Origin: Cordia subcordata
Taxonomy: Eukaryota > Streptophyta > Magnoliopsida > Boraginales > Cordiaceae
Assembly (NCBI GenBank): GCA_028554755.1
Contig: JAPTOF010000030.1
Coordinates: 1,674,001-1,738,000, forward strand
Reading direction: 5' to 3'
Length of the DNA stretch: 64,000 nucleotides
In this document: positions 49,907 to 61,393 of the stretch, in pieces
Layout: each line of letters opens with the position of its first letter
How positions within the stretch are numbered: the stretch's first letter is position 1
Program-made: the position numbers and the translations under genes
Notes under the pieces: generated by a model
Seen by the model: only the letters and a program-made list of their open reading frames with translations
Told to the model about the DNA's origin: nothing
The model's database searches: none

Positions 49907-51552
49907 GTTAATGGTTTTGCTTTCCACCCAAATTGTGCCAAGTTGAAGCTTAATCATCTTCATTTTTCCAATGATCTCTTCATTTTGTGTAAATGCAACT
50001 CAAGCTCTATTGATTGTATCATTGATGTTTTGAGGACTTTTTAATCTTTCTTAGGCTTAAAAGTCAACAATGCTAAGAGTGATATTTTCCTTGGGGGTGT
50101 TTCAAGTGATGAAAAACATGCCATTCTTTCGATAGTGGACTTCAAGGAGGGATCTCTTTCAATCCATTATTTGGGCATTCCACTTGTCTCAAGAAAGCTT
50201 AGAAGGGATAATTGTGCTCCACTCTTGGAGAAAATTACAAACAAACTTCATAGTTAGACGATAAAGTGGCTCTCTTATGCGGGTAGGTTGCTTCTTATCA
50301 AATCAACTCTTACTCAAATTTGTTCTTATTAGGATGGCTCTTTCATGCTTCCTAAAGGTATCATTGCTTCAATTGAATCTAAATTCAAAGCATTCCTTTG
50401 GAGAAACATGGGTGTAAAGATTGCTTGGAAAGATGTGTATGTTCCTTTTGATGAAGGGGGCTGAATGCTTAGAATATTGCTAAAATAAACACCACTTTTC
50501 TTTTGAAAATCTATTGGAGAATGTATTCATAAAGGGATTCACTTGGAAACAAATGGGTGCATGAGAATTACATCAAGAAAGAATCAATTGGACTCTTTCT
50601 ACCCCAAAAGATGTTAGTTAGATACCTAAAATGTTGATTAATTGTCGAGAAGTTGCAAGGAATCATATTACACATATTGTGGAAAATGGCATTCAAACTC
50701 TTTTTTGGCATGATAAATGGTACCCAAGTGGTATTCTTTGCAGCAATTGGAGTTCCACTTTCCCTACTCTGCCTTTTTTTGCAAAGATTAGTTATGCTCA
50801 TAATAATGGCACTTGGAATTGGCGCATTCACTTATTCAATGTCGACAATCTAAGTTTGCATCTTAATCATGAAAATACAGATTCATTCACTTAGGTATCT
50901 CCCCAAATGGGATTTTCAATTTTAAACACACGTGGAAGCGTATTAGAATTAAAAAAGAGAATATTCAATGGCATAATTTGGTTTGGTTCAAGGGTCACTC
51001 ACTAAAACATGCATTCATTTGTTGGCTTGCTTTTTGGGATCGTTCGAACACTAAATTCAGAATTCTCTCTTGGGGGAAAGAGATCAATCCAACATGTCTT
51101 TTGCAACATGGCCTGTGAAACCCGAAATCATCTTTTCTTTGAATATTGTTTCACTCGAAGGGTATGGAGAAGGGGCCTTCAACTCACTCTTGTTAGGGAA
51201 TCCGTGATTAATTGGGATGATATCTTGGCATACATTACTCCCTTTGCACTTAAAAAGAACCTTAAAGCAACCATTTTGAAGCACCTTTTAGGAGCAACTA
51301 TCTATCATATTAAGATGGAGAGAAACAACCGAGAATTCAACAAAGGAGCCAAGACCAAGGAGCAAATTTTTGCATCTATCTTTAATGATGTTAGGCTTAA
51401 ATGGTCCATTGGTAAGAATTTTCTTTCCACATGTACTAAAAAAGCCATTCGTAAGTATTAGGGCATTAAAAAGATTCTTGTATAGGGCTCCTCCTTTTGT
51501 ACATGTTCTTCTTTTGTGAATACAAAATCCTTAGTTTTCTCGCAAAAAAAAA
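49907..51552 (+). pseudogene. LINE-F ORF2 part 3: RT end (FSND), zf-RVT-like region, 3' UTR
   Basis: Continues RT with F-H-P-N-C-A-K-L-K-L-N-H-L and F-S-N-D-L-F-I-L-C, in which the first catalytic Asp is Asn. Next come L-G-I-P-L-V-S-R-K-L, G-R-L-L-L-I-K-S-T, K-A-F-L-W-R, the linker (50631-50894) and the zf-RVT-like end (51009-51461: C-E-T-R-N-H-L-F-F-E-Y). The 3' UTR 'gaatacaaaatccttagttt' ends in A run 51544-51554. Several stops. Confidence 0.85.
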
Positions 51553-51804
51553 AATTTAGGAGGCAAGCTCTAAGCCAATTTGCAAGCCTCTTTGAAATTC
51601 ACTTGTAAATTATGTTGCAACAAGAGATTTCCCTAAAGTCTTTTACCGTGAAAGGGTTTGGGACTTCAGGTACTAAAGTAATGTAGATTGCATTTGCCTC
51701 TTTACAAAATCTTGTGAAGTCAAAAAACGATCCAATGGCTTTAAGAACATCATCACCAATAATGTCCCAAGTCCTGTTGTAGAAAAGAGATATGTAGCCA
51801 TCCA
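51553..51804 (-). pseudogene. LINE-E ORF2, early RT (part lying right of the LINE-F insertion)
   Basis: The minus strand encodes M-D-G-Y-I-S-x-F-Y, W-D-I-I-G-D-D-V, L-V-P-E-V-P-N-P, V-K-D-F-R-E-I-S-C-C-N, I-S-K-R-L-A-N-W-L-R-A-C-L, the section of RT just upstream of 18262-18666. One in-frame stop (Y-K-stop). Copia-Q has inserted, or been joined, at 51804/51805. Confidence 0.85.
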
Positions 51805-53650
51805 TGTTGGATCGATAATAGTACATATGGTCTATCTTGGTCTACATTTTCGATAAATTCTTCCAAGAAAACATGCTAGGAAAATAAAATAACCACATAA
51901 CACACACAAGAACATGTTTAAGAACATATAGAACATAACTAGTATTTGTAAAATATGTACAGCTAACCACTTGAAGCATGGGGCCTTTGATGAAGCTAAA
52001 ACCTTCAGGAGCTCGGTTCCCGCTGACAAACAAAGGCCACAAAGCAATTTTACTCTAAGGGTGCCGTAATATGCAACTCCCTAATTTTCTTCCCTATTGT
52101 TAAAGAGACTTATCTCAAAAGAATAGCCTTTTATGTGGGAAGAAGCAAAGTAATATGCTCTTGAAAATCTAAAGCAAAAAACCACACAATAAGTGTGGAC
52201 TATGTGTTGTAGTATTCTCTTGCCAAAATGGAAGAGATCAACTACAAAATTTTTGGACGATAGAAATGGTTTAACATCTTTCCTATTTATAGAAAAAGTT
52301 TGGCACCTAAACCTTATAAACTTTCCTTGTGAGAAACTTTTTCCTAGTAATAAATGTTTGCCACATGTAATGGAAGTTACTTGTACAATTTGAATTCTTC
52401 ATGAAAGTTATTTGTATAATTTGAATTCTTCTTGTAGTAACTTTCCAGCACATGTCTTGGAAGATTGGTCCAAGCCCACAATCCAAGCCCAATAAGAAAC
52501 CATCCAAGCCCAATTTGGTTATCTTGGACTCCAAAGAAATCCCAAACCCAATTTCAAGCTTTGGCCCAATAAGGCTATTACCACAATATAGAATTTGCTC
52601 TTTTAAGATTACTCTCTCAAAGTCATTTCAACTAGGGAAGGGACTAAGAAGACACACTTAACCTTGTCCTCCAAAAATAATAAAAAATGTCCTTGTCTGA
52701 TCTAAGCGACATAATAATTACTTTTAACTGCGATCTATTCCATCATAGATTAAAGTTGCACTTCAAGAATAATTGTTATTACCCAAAAGCATATCACAAA
52801 AGAATGTGAACATTGTCTTTGACCTACTATGCATAACCACAACTATGGCCAGTTCTTTGGCCTGTGTACTATCACCTCCTTAGCTGCATCTTTTCTTTTG
52901 GGTCTTTTGTCCTATTGCCAACCATCTTTGGTCATGGAATCTCTTGATCTCAGGAGCAACCCTCAAGCCATATGACCGATACACCTATAAAGGTAGTATC
53001 ACTAGATCTAGATTTGGAGGATAAATATGGACAACCCAAATAGGGCACAGAGATTCCACATTGCATATACATGTTCCAATTAATTAGAACTTAGCACTTA
53101 ATGCACAAGGTTGTTCATCCTAATAAAGTAAGATCTCCCTCAAAGTGAATCAAAGTGCCAAACTCTAACTTCATTAGTTCATCCACATATGCTTAAGATT
53201 AAAAGCAATGATCATTTAGTAGTAGTAAGTATCTTGTTTTCTTTCGTTGATAGTATGTCTCTAGAAAACATACTCACAATGGTCCTATCAAATACCTGAC
53301 ACACGTTCTATTAAGACAAATCTGGATAGTCCTTCAATGACCTATGTAGATCACCCTCAACAAGGAGACTTGCCTAATATAACGTTATGCTGGTAGAGTG
53401 CCTAACACTACCATTCAGTTACAACTCAATTTACTATGTGACTAAATCTAGACTTGGACCTACTGTGCATCTAGCCTCACTGCATGCCTAAGTTATTAGT
53501 TCAAGTTAAAGGACCTTTAAACATACATCAATAAAACATCCCAGAGATAATAAGTAAGAAACTCATAATGCCATTTAACAAAATGATTATACATTGTTTA
53601 ACATCTAAAATGTCAACACATGTGAGATTTAAGGCATACTAATCCTAACA
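51805..53650 (-). repeat. Copia-Q 3' LTR
   Basis: Starts TGTTGGATCG and ends AATCCTAACA on the plus strand, homologous to 34078-35991. TATA box on the minus strand near 52283-52293 (CTATAAATAG). A 31-bp degenerate tandem repeat ('gaagttacttgtacaatttg') lies at about 52370-52431. Confidence 0.85.
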
Positions 53651-53665
53651 ATCTCCCACTTGCAC

Positions 53666-55955
53666 TAAAGATCACTGCACAACTTAATACCCATAGACGC
53701 TAAATGTGTGGTAAACATTTTCTTGAGAAGAGTCTTTGTAAATGGGTTCGCAGTTTTCATTGAAGCTATCTTTTCAACTACAACATCTCCTCTTTGGATA
53801 AAGTCATAGATCAAATGATATCTCTGTTTGATGTGTTTGCCCTTTTTGTGATTCTTGGACTCCTTACACTATGAAATAGCACCATTTTTGTCACAATACA
53901 ATGTTATTGTAGAGTCAGGAATATAGTTTTGCTCCACACTTCTCCTGAAATAGCTCTTCCTGACTGAGTAAAAACATATCTAGAAATAGACTTCCTGGAA
54001 TCTCTGTTGAATTGGAAATTGAAGTCTGTATAGGCTAATGGCATTAGATCATCCGCATGGTATTCTAGCACATAATCCTTAGTTCCTTATAGGAACTTGA
54101 ATATATGCTTAATCGCGACCCAATGTGCCGGTCCAAGGTTTGACTGATATCTACTAACCATGCTAAAGCAAAGCAGATATCTGGTCTAGTACATAACATG
54201 GCATACTTGAGGCTTCCAATTGCTGAAGCATAAGGAACTCATTTCATGCTCTCTATCTCCTTATGTGTTTTAGGACATTGATCTCGAGATAGATAAAGTC
54301 CGTGTTTAAAAGGTAATGAAGCCTTCTTAGCGTTTTGCATGTTAAACCTGAACAATATCTTCTCAATAAATGAAGCTTGAGATAAGGCTAGCCTTCTATT
54401 CTTATCATCTCGCATAAGCTTGAAGCCTAGAACATAACTAATTTCTCCAATCTCCTTCATTTGAAATTGAGTAGAAAGCTAAACCTTGATGGATGATGAA
54501 ATCCCCCCATCATTTCTAGTAAGTAGGATATCATCCACATACAGAACCAAAAAAGCTACAGCATTTCCATTATGCCTCTTATACACGTAAGGTTCATCAA
54601 TAGTTTGATCAAAACCATAAGATTTAATTATAGGATCAAATTTGATGCTCCATGCTCTAGATGCCTGCTTTAATCTATAAATGGACTTTTTTAACTTACA
54701 AACCATATGTTCTTGGCCTTTGGCAACATATCCATCTAGTTGTGTCATATTAAATGGTCTCGTCAAGCTGTCCATTAAGAAAAGCTGTCTTGACATCCAT
54801 TTGCCATATTTCTTAAGTATAATGACACACGATGGCAAGAAGTATCCTAATGGATTTAAGCATGGCTACTGGTGAGAAAGCTTCCTCATAATCGATCCCT
54901 TCTTTTTGAGTATAACCTTTCGTCACCAACCTTGCTTTGAAGGTTTCAACTTTTCCATCAACTCCTCTTTTTGTCTTGTATACCAGTTTGCACCCTATAT
55001 GATTTACCTGCAGGTGCAATTACAAGATCCCAGATTTGTTAGAATACATAGATTCTAACTCTGAATCCATTGCCTTATGCCATTGGTTGGCATCTATGTC
55101 GAAAATTGCTTTATCATAACTTAAGGGATCTACCACTTGATCCTCTGAAGAAGTCTAAAAGGACTCTCCATAGTATCTATCTAGAGGCCTGGATATCCTG
55201 TCATTACAACGAGGCTACGATATATTAGGTGTAATATATTGTTTCTTTTCATTTATAGTTACCATAGGTGTTACTAGAGATTCTTGTGAAATCTCTTCTA
55301 GAATAACTTCAAAATCTGGTGTTTTCTGGATCATTTCACCTTTCTTTAAGCATCTATCATGGGTGCTTATAAACACCTTTTGCTTCTTTGGATTATAAAA
55401 GATCATACCTCTGGTTCCATTAGGATACCCAAGAAAATAGCACAAGTCGAATCTTGGTTCTAACTTTGAGGCATTACTATATCAAGTACATAAGCTGGAC
55501 AACCCTAAATGTAGCAATGTTTTAAACTAGGCTTATGCCTAGTCCACATTTCTTATGGTGTCCTAGGTACTGATTTAGATGGTACCAAGTTCAAGATGTA
55601 TGTTATTGTCTCAAGGGCATACCCCCAAAAAGATAAAGGTAATGATGCGTGACTCATCATTGACCTAACTATATCTAATAGGGTACCATTTCTTCTCTCT
55701 ATTACACCATTTTGCAGGGGAGTCCCTAGGGCAGTCAATTGAGACATAATCCCTTCTTGTGTAAGAAAGTCTCTGAAGCCACCCAAGTGGTATTCGCCAC
55801 CTCGATCAGACCGAAGGGCTTTGATATGTTTATCTAATTTTCGCTCCACTTCAGCCTTGAACTCTTTGAATTTCTCAAAGGATTCAGACTTGCGCCACAT
55901 TAGATATACATATCCATACCTAGACTAATCATCAATAAAGGCAATAAAATACTTA
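53666..55955 (-). pseudogene. Copia-Q pol: RNase H (deleted core), RT, integrase part
   Basis: RT blocks lie at 54239-55019 (L-A-L-S-Q-A-S-F-I-E-K-I-L, L-Y-V-D-D-I-L-L intact, [25 protein letters not shown]); integrase at 55215-55900 ([29 protein letters not shown]). The second and third acidic integrase residues are kept, but the region with the first Asp is gone. About 100 bp near 53910 are missing relative to Copia-P, removing the T-M-E-A-E-Y part of RNase H. Several frameshifts. Confidence 0.8.
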
Positions 55956-57662
55956 CGAGCTTTGTTCCCGCTCACGAACAAAGGCCATAAAAAAATTTTA
56001 CTATAAGGGTGTTGCAATATGCAACTCCCTAGTTTTCTTCCCTATGGTTAAAGAGATTTATCTTAAGAGAATAGCCTCTTGTGTGGCAAGAAGCAAAGTA
56101 ATATGCCCTTGAAAATCTAGAGCAAAAAATCACACAATAAGTGTGTACTATGTGTTGTAGTATTCTCTTGCCAAAATGGAAGAGATCAACTATGAAATTT
56201 ATTAGATGATAGAAATGGTTTAACGTCTTGCCTATTTATAGAAAAAGTTTGGCACCAAACTTTTGTAAACTTTCCATGTGGAAAACTTTTTCCTAGTAGT
56301 AAATGTTTGCCACATGTCATGGAAGTTACTTGTGCAATTTGAATTCCTCATGGAAGTCACTTGTACCATTTGAGTTGTTCTTGTAGTAACTTTCTAGCAC
56401 ATGTCTTGGAAGATTAGGCCAAGCTGACAATCTAAGCCCAACACATAGTCCATAATCCATATGGAGGCCCAAGCCCAATAAGAAACTATCTAATCCCAAT
56501 TACGATATCTTGGACTCTAAAGAAAGCTCAAACCCAATTCCAAGCTTTGGCCCAATAAGGCTACTACCACAATATCGAATTTGCTCTTTCAAGATTACTC
56601 TCTCAACGTCATTTTAACTAGGGAAAGGACCAAGAAGACACAATCAACCTTGTCTTCCAAAAATAATAAAAAATGTCCTTGCCCGATCTAGGTGACATAA
56701 TAATTATTTTTAACTCCAATCTATTCCACCATAAGACCAAAGTTGCACTCCAAGAATAATTGCTATTACCCAAAAGCATATCACAAAAGAATGTGAACTT
56801 TGTCTTTGACCTACTAAATAACCGATCATAATGCCTCTATGTATAACCACAACTATCGCCGGTCCTTTGGCTTGTGTATTATCACCTCCTTAGCTGCATC
56901 TTTTCCTTTGGGTCTCTTGTCCAATTGCCAACCATCCTTTGTCATGGAATCTCTTGATCTCGAGAGCGACCCTTAAGCCATATGACATATACAACCATAA
57001 AGGTAGTATTACTAGATCTAGATTCGAATGATAAATATGGATAATCCCAAAGGGGGCACATAGATTCCACATTGCATATGTATGTTCCAATTAATTCGAA
57101 CTTAGTACTTAATACACAAGGCTATTGATCCTAATAAAGTAAGATCTCACCCAACGTGAATCAAAGTGCCAAACCCTAACGTCATTAGTTCATCCACATA
57201 TGGTCGAGATTAAAAACTATGATCATTTAGTAGCAGTAAGTATTTTTTTTTCTTTCTTTGATAATACGTCTATAGAAAACATACTTACAATGGTCCTGGC
57301 AAATACCTGACACACGTACTATTAAGATAAATCCGGATAGTCCTCCAATGACTTGGGTAGATTATTCTTAACGAGGAGACCTACTTAATATAACCTTATC
57401 CTGGTAGAGTGCCCCACACTACCATTTGGTTATTGCCTCAATTTACAACGTGACTAAATCGAGACTTGGACCTATTGTGTGTCCAGCCTCACTGCACACC
57501 CAAGTCATTAGTTCAAGTCAAGGGACCTTTATACATACATCATTAAAACATACCACAGATAATATGTAAGAAACTCATACTGCCGTTTAACAAAATGATT
57601 ATACATTGTTTAACATCCAAAATGTCAATACATGTGAGCTTTAAGGCATACTAATCCTAACA
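55956..57662 (-). repeat. Copia-R 3' LTR, truncated
   Basis: Begins at 'cgagctttgttcccg', equivalent to about 34276 in the Copia-P LTR, and ends AATCCTAACA at 57662 against the polypurine tract (minus AAGTGGGAGAT). Otherwise colinear with the Copia-P and Copia-Q LTRs. Confidence 0.8.
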
Positions 57663-57677
57663 ATCTCCCACTTACAC

Positions 57678-60470
57678 TAAAGATCACTTCTATACAACCT
57701 AATACCTATAGACTCCGAATGTGTGGTAAACATTTTCTCAGAAAGAGCCTTTGTAAATGGGTTCGCCAGTTTTCCATCAAGCAATCTTTTCAACTACAAC
57801 ATCTCCTCTCTGGATAAACTCATGGGTCAAATGATATTTACATTCAATGTGTTTACCTGTTTTTTGATTCCTAGGCTCCTTGCACTATAAAATAGCATCA
57901 TTGTTGTCACAATACAATGTTATTAGTCTATGAACAGTCGACTTAAGCTTTAGGTCTAAAGGGAACTTTCTTAGTCATACTACCTCTTTTGTAGCCTCAG
58001 ATGCTACTTATAGGAATTTGAATATATGCTTAACTGTGGCCCAATGTGTAAGTCCAGGGTTTGACTGATATCTACTAACCATGCCAACAGCAAAGCAAAT
58101 ATCTGGTCTAGTACATAACATGGCATACATGAGGCTTCCAACTGCTAAAGCATAAGGAACTCATTTCATGCTCTCTATCTCCTTAGGTGTTTTAGGACAT
58201 TGATCTTAAGATAGATAAACTCCTTGTCTAGAAGGTAATGAAGCCTTCTTAGAGTTTTGCATGTTAAACCTGACCAATATCTTCTCAACAAATGAAGATT
58301 GAGATAGGGCTAGCCTTCTATTCTTATGATCTCGGATAAGCTTGATGCCTAGAACATAACCAGCTTCTACTAAATCTTTCATTTGAAATTGAGTAGAAAG
58401 CCAAACCTTGATGGATGATAAAATCCCCGCATCATTTCCAATAAATAGGATATCATCCACATACAGAACCAAAAAAAGCTGCAGCATTTCCATTACACCT
58501 CTTATACACGCAAGGTTCATCAATATTTTGATCAAACCCATAATATTTAATTGCATGATCAAATTTGATGTTCCATGCTCTAGATGCCTGCTTTAATCCA
58601 TAAATGGACTTTTTTTAACTTACAAACCATAACTTCCTGGCCTTTGGCAACATATCCATCTAGTTGTGTCATGTAAACTGTCTCATTAAGCTCTCCATTA
58701 AGAAAAGTTGTCTTGACGTCCATTGGCCATATCTCCTAGTCATAATGACATTCGATGGCAAAAAGTATCCTGATAGATTTAAGTATGGCTACTGGTGGGA
58801 AAGTTTCCTCATAATCGATCCCTTCTATCTGAGTATAACCTTTCATCAACAGCCTTGCTTTAAAGGTTTCGACTTTTCCATCAACTCTTCTTTTCCTCTT
58901 ATAGACCCGTTTGCAACCCTATAAAATTTACCCCTTCAGGTACAATTACAAGATCTCAGAATTTGTTGGAACACATAGATTCTAACTTTGAATCCATTGC
59001 CTTATGCCATTAGTTGGCATCTATGTCGGAAATTACTTTATCATAACTTGTGGGATCCACCACTTGATCCTCTGAAGAAGTCTAAAAAGATTCTCCATAG
59101 TATCTCTCAAGAGGCCTGGATATCCTCCCACTGCAAGGATGCTTTAATATATTAGGTGTAATATGCTGTTCCTTTTCATTTATAGTTACCGCAGGTGTTA
59201 CTGGAGATTCTTGTGAAATCTCTTCTAGAATAACTTCAAGATCTAGTGTTTTCTGGATCATTTCACCATTCTTTAAGTATCTAGCATGGGTGCTTATAAA
59301 CACCTTTTGCTCCTTAGGATTATAAAAGATCCCACCTCTGGTTCCCTTAGGATATCCAATGAAATAGCATAACTCGGATCTTGGTTCCAATTTTGAAGCA
59401 TTACTATTAAGTACATAAGCTGGACAACCCCAAATGTGGAGATGATTTAGACTAGGCTTACGCCACCACATTTCTTGAGGTGTCCTAGGTACTAATTTAG
59501 ATAGTACCAAGTTCAAGATGTATGCTGCTGTTTCAAGGGCATACCCCCAAAAAGATAAAGGTAATGACGCATGACTCATCATTGACCTAACCATATCTAA
59601 TAGGGTACGATTTCTTCTCTCTACTACACCATTTTGCTGAGAAATCCCTGGTCAGTCAACTGAGACACTATCCCTTCTTGTGTAAGATAGTCTTTGAATT
59701 CACCCGAGAGGTATTTGCCACCTCGATCAGACCGAAGGGCTTTGATATGTTTATCTAATTTCCGCTCCGCCTCAGCTTTAAACTCTTTGAATTTCTCGAA
59801 GGATTCAGACTTGCGTTGCATCAGATTTACATATCCATACCTAGAGTAATCATCGAAAAGTAATGAAATACTTATAACCTCTTTGTGCTGGTTTGCTCAT
59901 AGAACCACACACATCAGTGTTAACCAATTCCAATACTTCTTTGACCTTTTCTCCTTTAGAAGAAAATGACCGTTTAGTCATCCTTCCTTTGAGGCAAGAT
60001 TCACACGGAGGTAGAGCTTTGAGATCTAATGAGCTAAGATGCCCATCCTCGACTAATCTCCGAATTCGCTTTAGACTAATATGTCCTAAGCGTAGATGCC
60101 AAAGATAAGTATCATTGGTCGAAGAAACCTTCCTTTTTTGGGAATTAGTTTGTTCTATATTATACAATGAGTTTGTAATAAGTTTTATATAGAACAAGTT
60201 ATCATGCATGCTACCGGAACAAATGATATTTCCATCTCTACTGATATCAACACCAAAATGGAAATTAATGCAAAAACCATCTAATATTAATTGCAAAACA
60301 AAAATAAGGTTTTTACGTACATCCAGAACATAATAAACATTGTTAAAAAATAACTTCCTATTACATAGAAAATTTAAGCACATTCCTCCCACTGCAGCAG
60401 CCCATACTTTTACTCTATTAACCAACCTCAGAGCAAACTCCCCTTTAGCTAGTTCCTTCATTTCCTGAAA
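57678..60470 (-). pseudogene. Copia-R pol: RNase H (deleted), RT, integrase, pre-integrase
   Basis: RNase H has lost about 190 bp near 58012, including the T-M-E-A-E-Y motif. RT at 58206-58950 has L-Y-V-D-D-I-L-F-I-G-N-D intact. Integrase at 59082-59821 has [10 protein letters not shown] and the W-G-C-P-A-Y-V-L tail. The pre-integrase region 59850-60461 has L-W-H-L-R-L-G-H, C-E-S-C-L-K-G-R-M-T-K-R-S-F and N-T-D-V-C-G-S-M, i.e. the zinc ligands and the first Asp. Frameshifts separate the blocks. Confidence 0.8.
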
Positions 60471-61393
60471 TCAATGCAAAGAATTGCAAATATGGTTAGT
60501 GGCTCCAGAGTCTACAATCCAAGAATCAGTAGAATCAACCATTAAACAGTTTCAATGTAGAATAAAAACGGTGTACCTATCTGGCCTCGTGCCAAGTACT
60601 TTGGGCAATCCTTTTTCCAGTGTCCTTTTAGGCCATATTTAAAGTATTTGCCCTTGGTTTTTTCACTTGTTAAATGCCTGGGCTGTTCACTATTTCTCTT
60701 CTTTTTCCCTTGACCACATTTTTGCTTCCTCTTTCCTTTGAACTTTCTCCCTTTCAGATTAAGTCCAGAAGTGGATGCTTGAACCATATTTATGTGGCCT
60801 TTATTTTCATTATGGCTTCTATAGCTAGGAGCTTGTTCATTAATTTCATCATATCCATGTTCATCTTGCCCATATTATAATTAAGATTGAACTGGGTATA
60901 GGATGACGATAGAGTCTCCAAAATCATGTCTACCTTTGACTGCTCATCTATGTTTGCTCCTAGGATCAGCGGTATTAAAGTAATCCATCATTTTGAGCAT
61001 ATGCTCTTTAACAGATGCTCCTTCTGCTATTCTTTGATTCATAATTTCTCTAAGAGCACCTTGCCTTGCGGGCCTTCTCTTATCAGCAAACATGTGAGAT
61101 AGTGACATCATGATTTCTTTTGCAGTTTCCATATGATGATGCTTGCTCTACAAAATATCTGACATAGAAGCCATCATATAGCACTTGGCCATACTATTGG
61201 CTTTCTACCATTTTGCCTCAGCATCTTTCTAGGCTTGGAAGAGTTAGCCCTTACAACAGACGAGGAGTTGTTAGGACATACTTGTACTCTTCTACGGTGA
61301 GTACTATGTCCAAGTTTCGTTCCTAGTCCAAAAATTCGGTCCAGTGAGCTTATGCTCTTTGAGAATTGTAGCTAGTAGACTGAATGAAGACAT
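60471..61393 (-). pseudogene. gag: Copia-R gag and start of protease, zinc knuckle cysteines lost
   Basis: Starts at ATG 61393 (minus): M-S-S-F-S-L-L-A, then K-L-T-G-P-N-F and, after a shift, the UBN2-type region (60944-61132: H-M-F-A-D-K-R-R-P-A-R, L-R-E-I-M-N-Q-R-I-A-E-G-A-S-V-K-E-H). A basic stretch (60542-60787) holds K-Y-F-K-Y-G-L-K-G-H-W-K-K-D-C: a knuckle in which the first two Cys are Tyr. A protease-like D-S-W-I-V-D-S-G-type stretch is at about 60495-60540. Broken by stops and shifts. Confidence 0.7.

Larger units (their letters stand above)
18667..51552 (+). mobile_element. LINE-F, nearly full-length L1-type LINE, split by two later LINE insertions
   Basis: About 5.9 kb of plus-strand LINE in three pieces: 18667-22638 (leader, ORF1, endonuclease, early RT), 46778-47102 (RT middle) and 49907-51552 (RT end, zf-RVT-like region, 3' UTR, poly(A) 51544-51554). 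The breaks are the 17-bp duplication of LINE-G and the ~14-bp duplication of LINE-H. Removing both restores continuous homology to LINE ORF2. It inserted into LINE-E of the same family. Confidence 0.9.
51805..55955 (-). mobile_element. Copia-Q, 5'-truncated copia element of the Copia-P family
   Basis: Minus strand: 3' LTR 51805-53650, polypurine tract, RNase H remains, RT and part of integrase. It stops inside integrase at 55955, where the LTR of Copia-R begins mid-sequence. The missing 5' half means no target duplication can be checked; the left flank is TCCAT. Confidence 0.85.
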
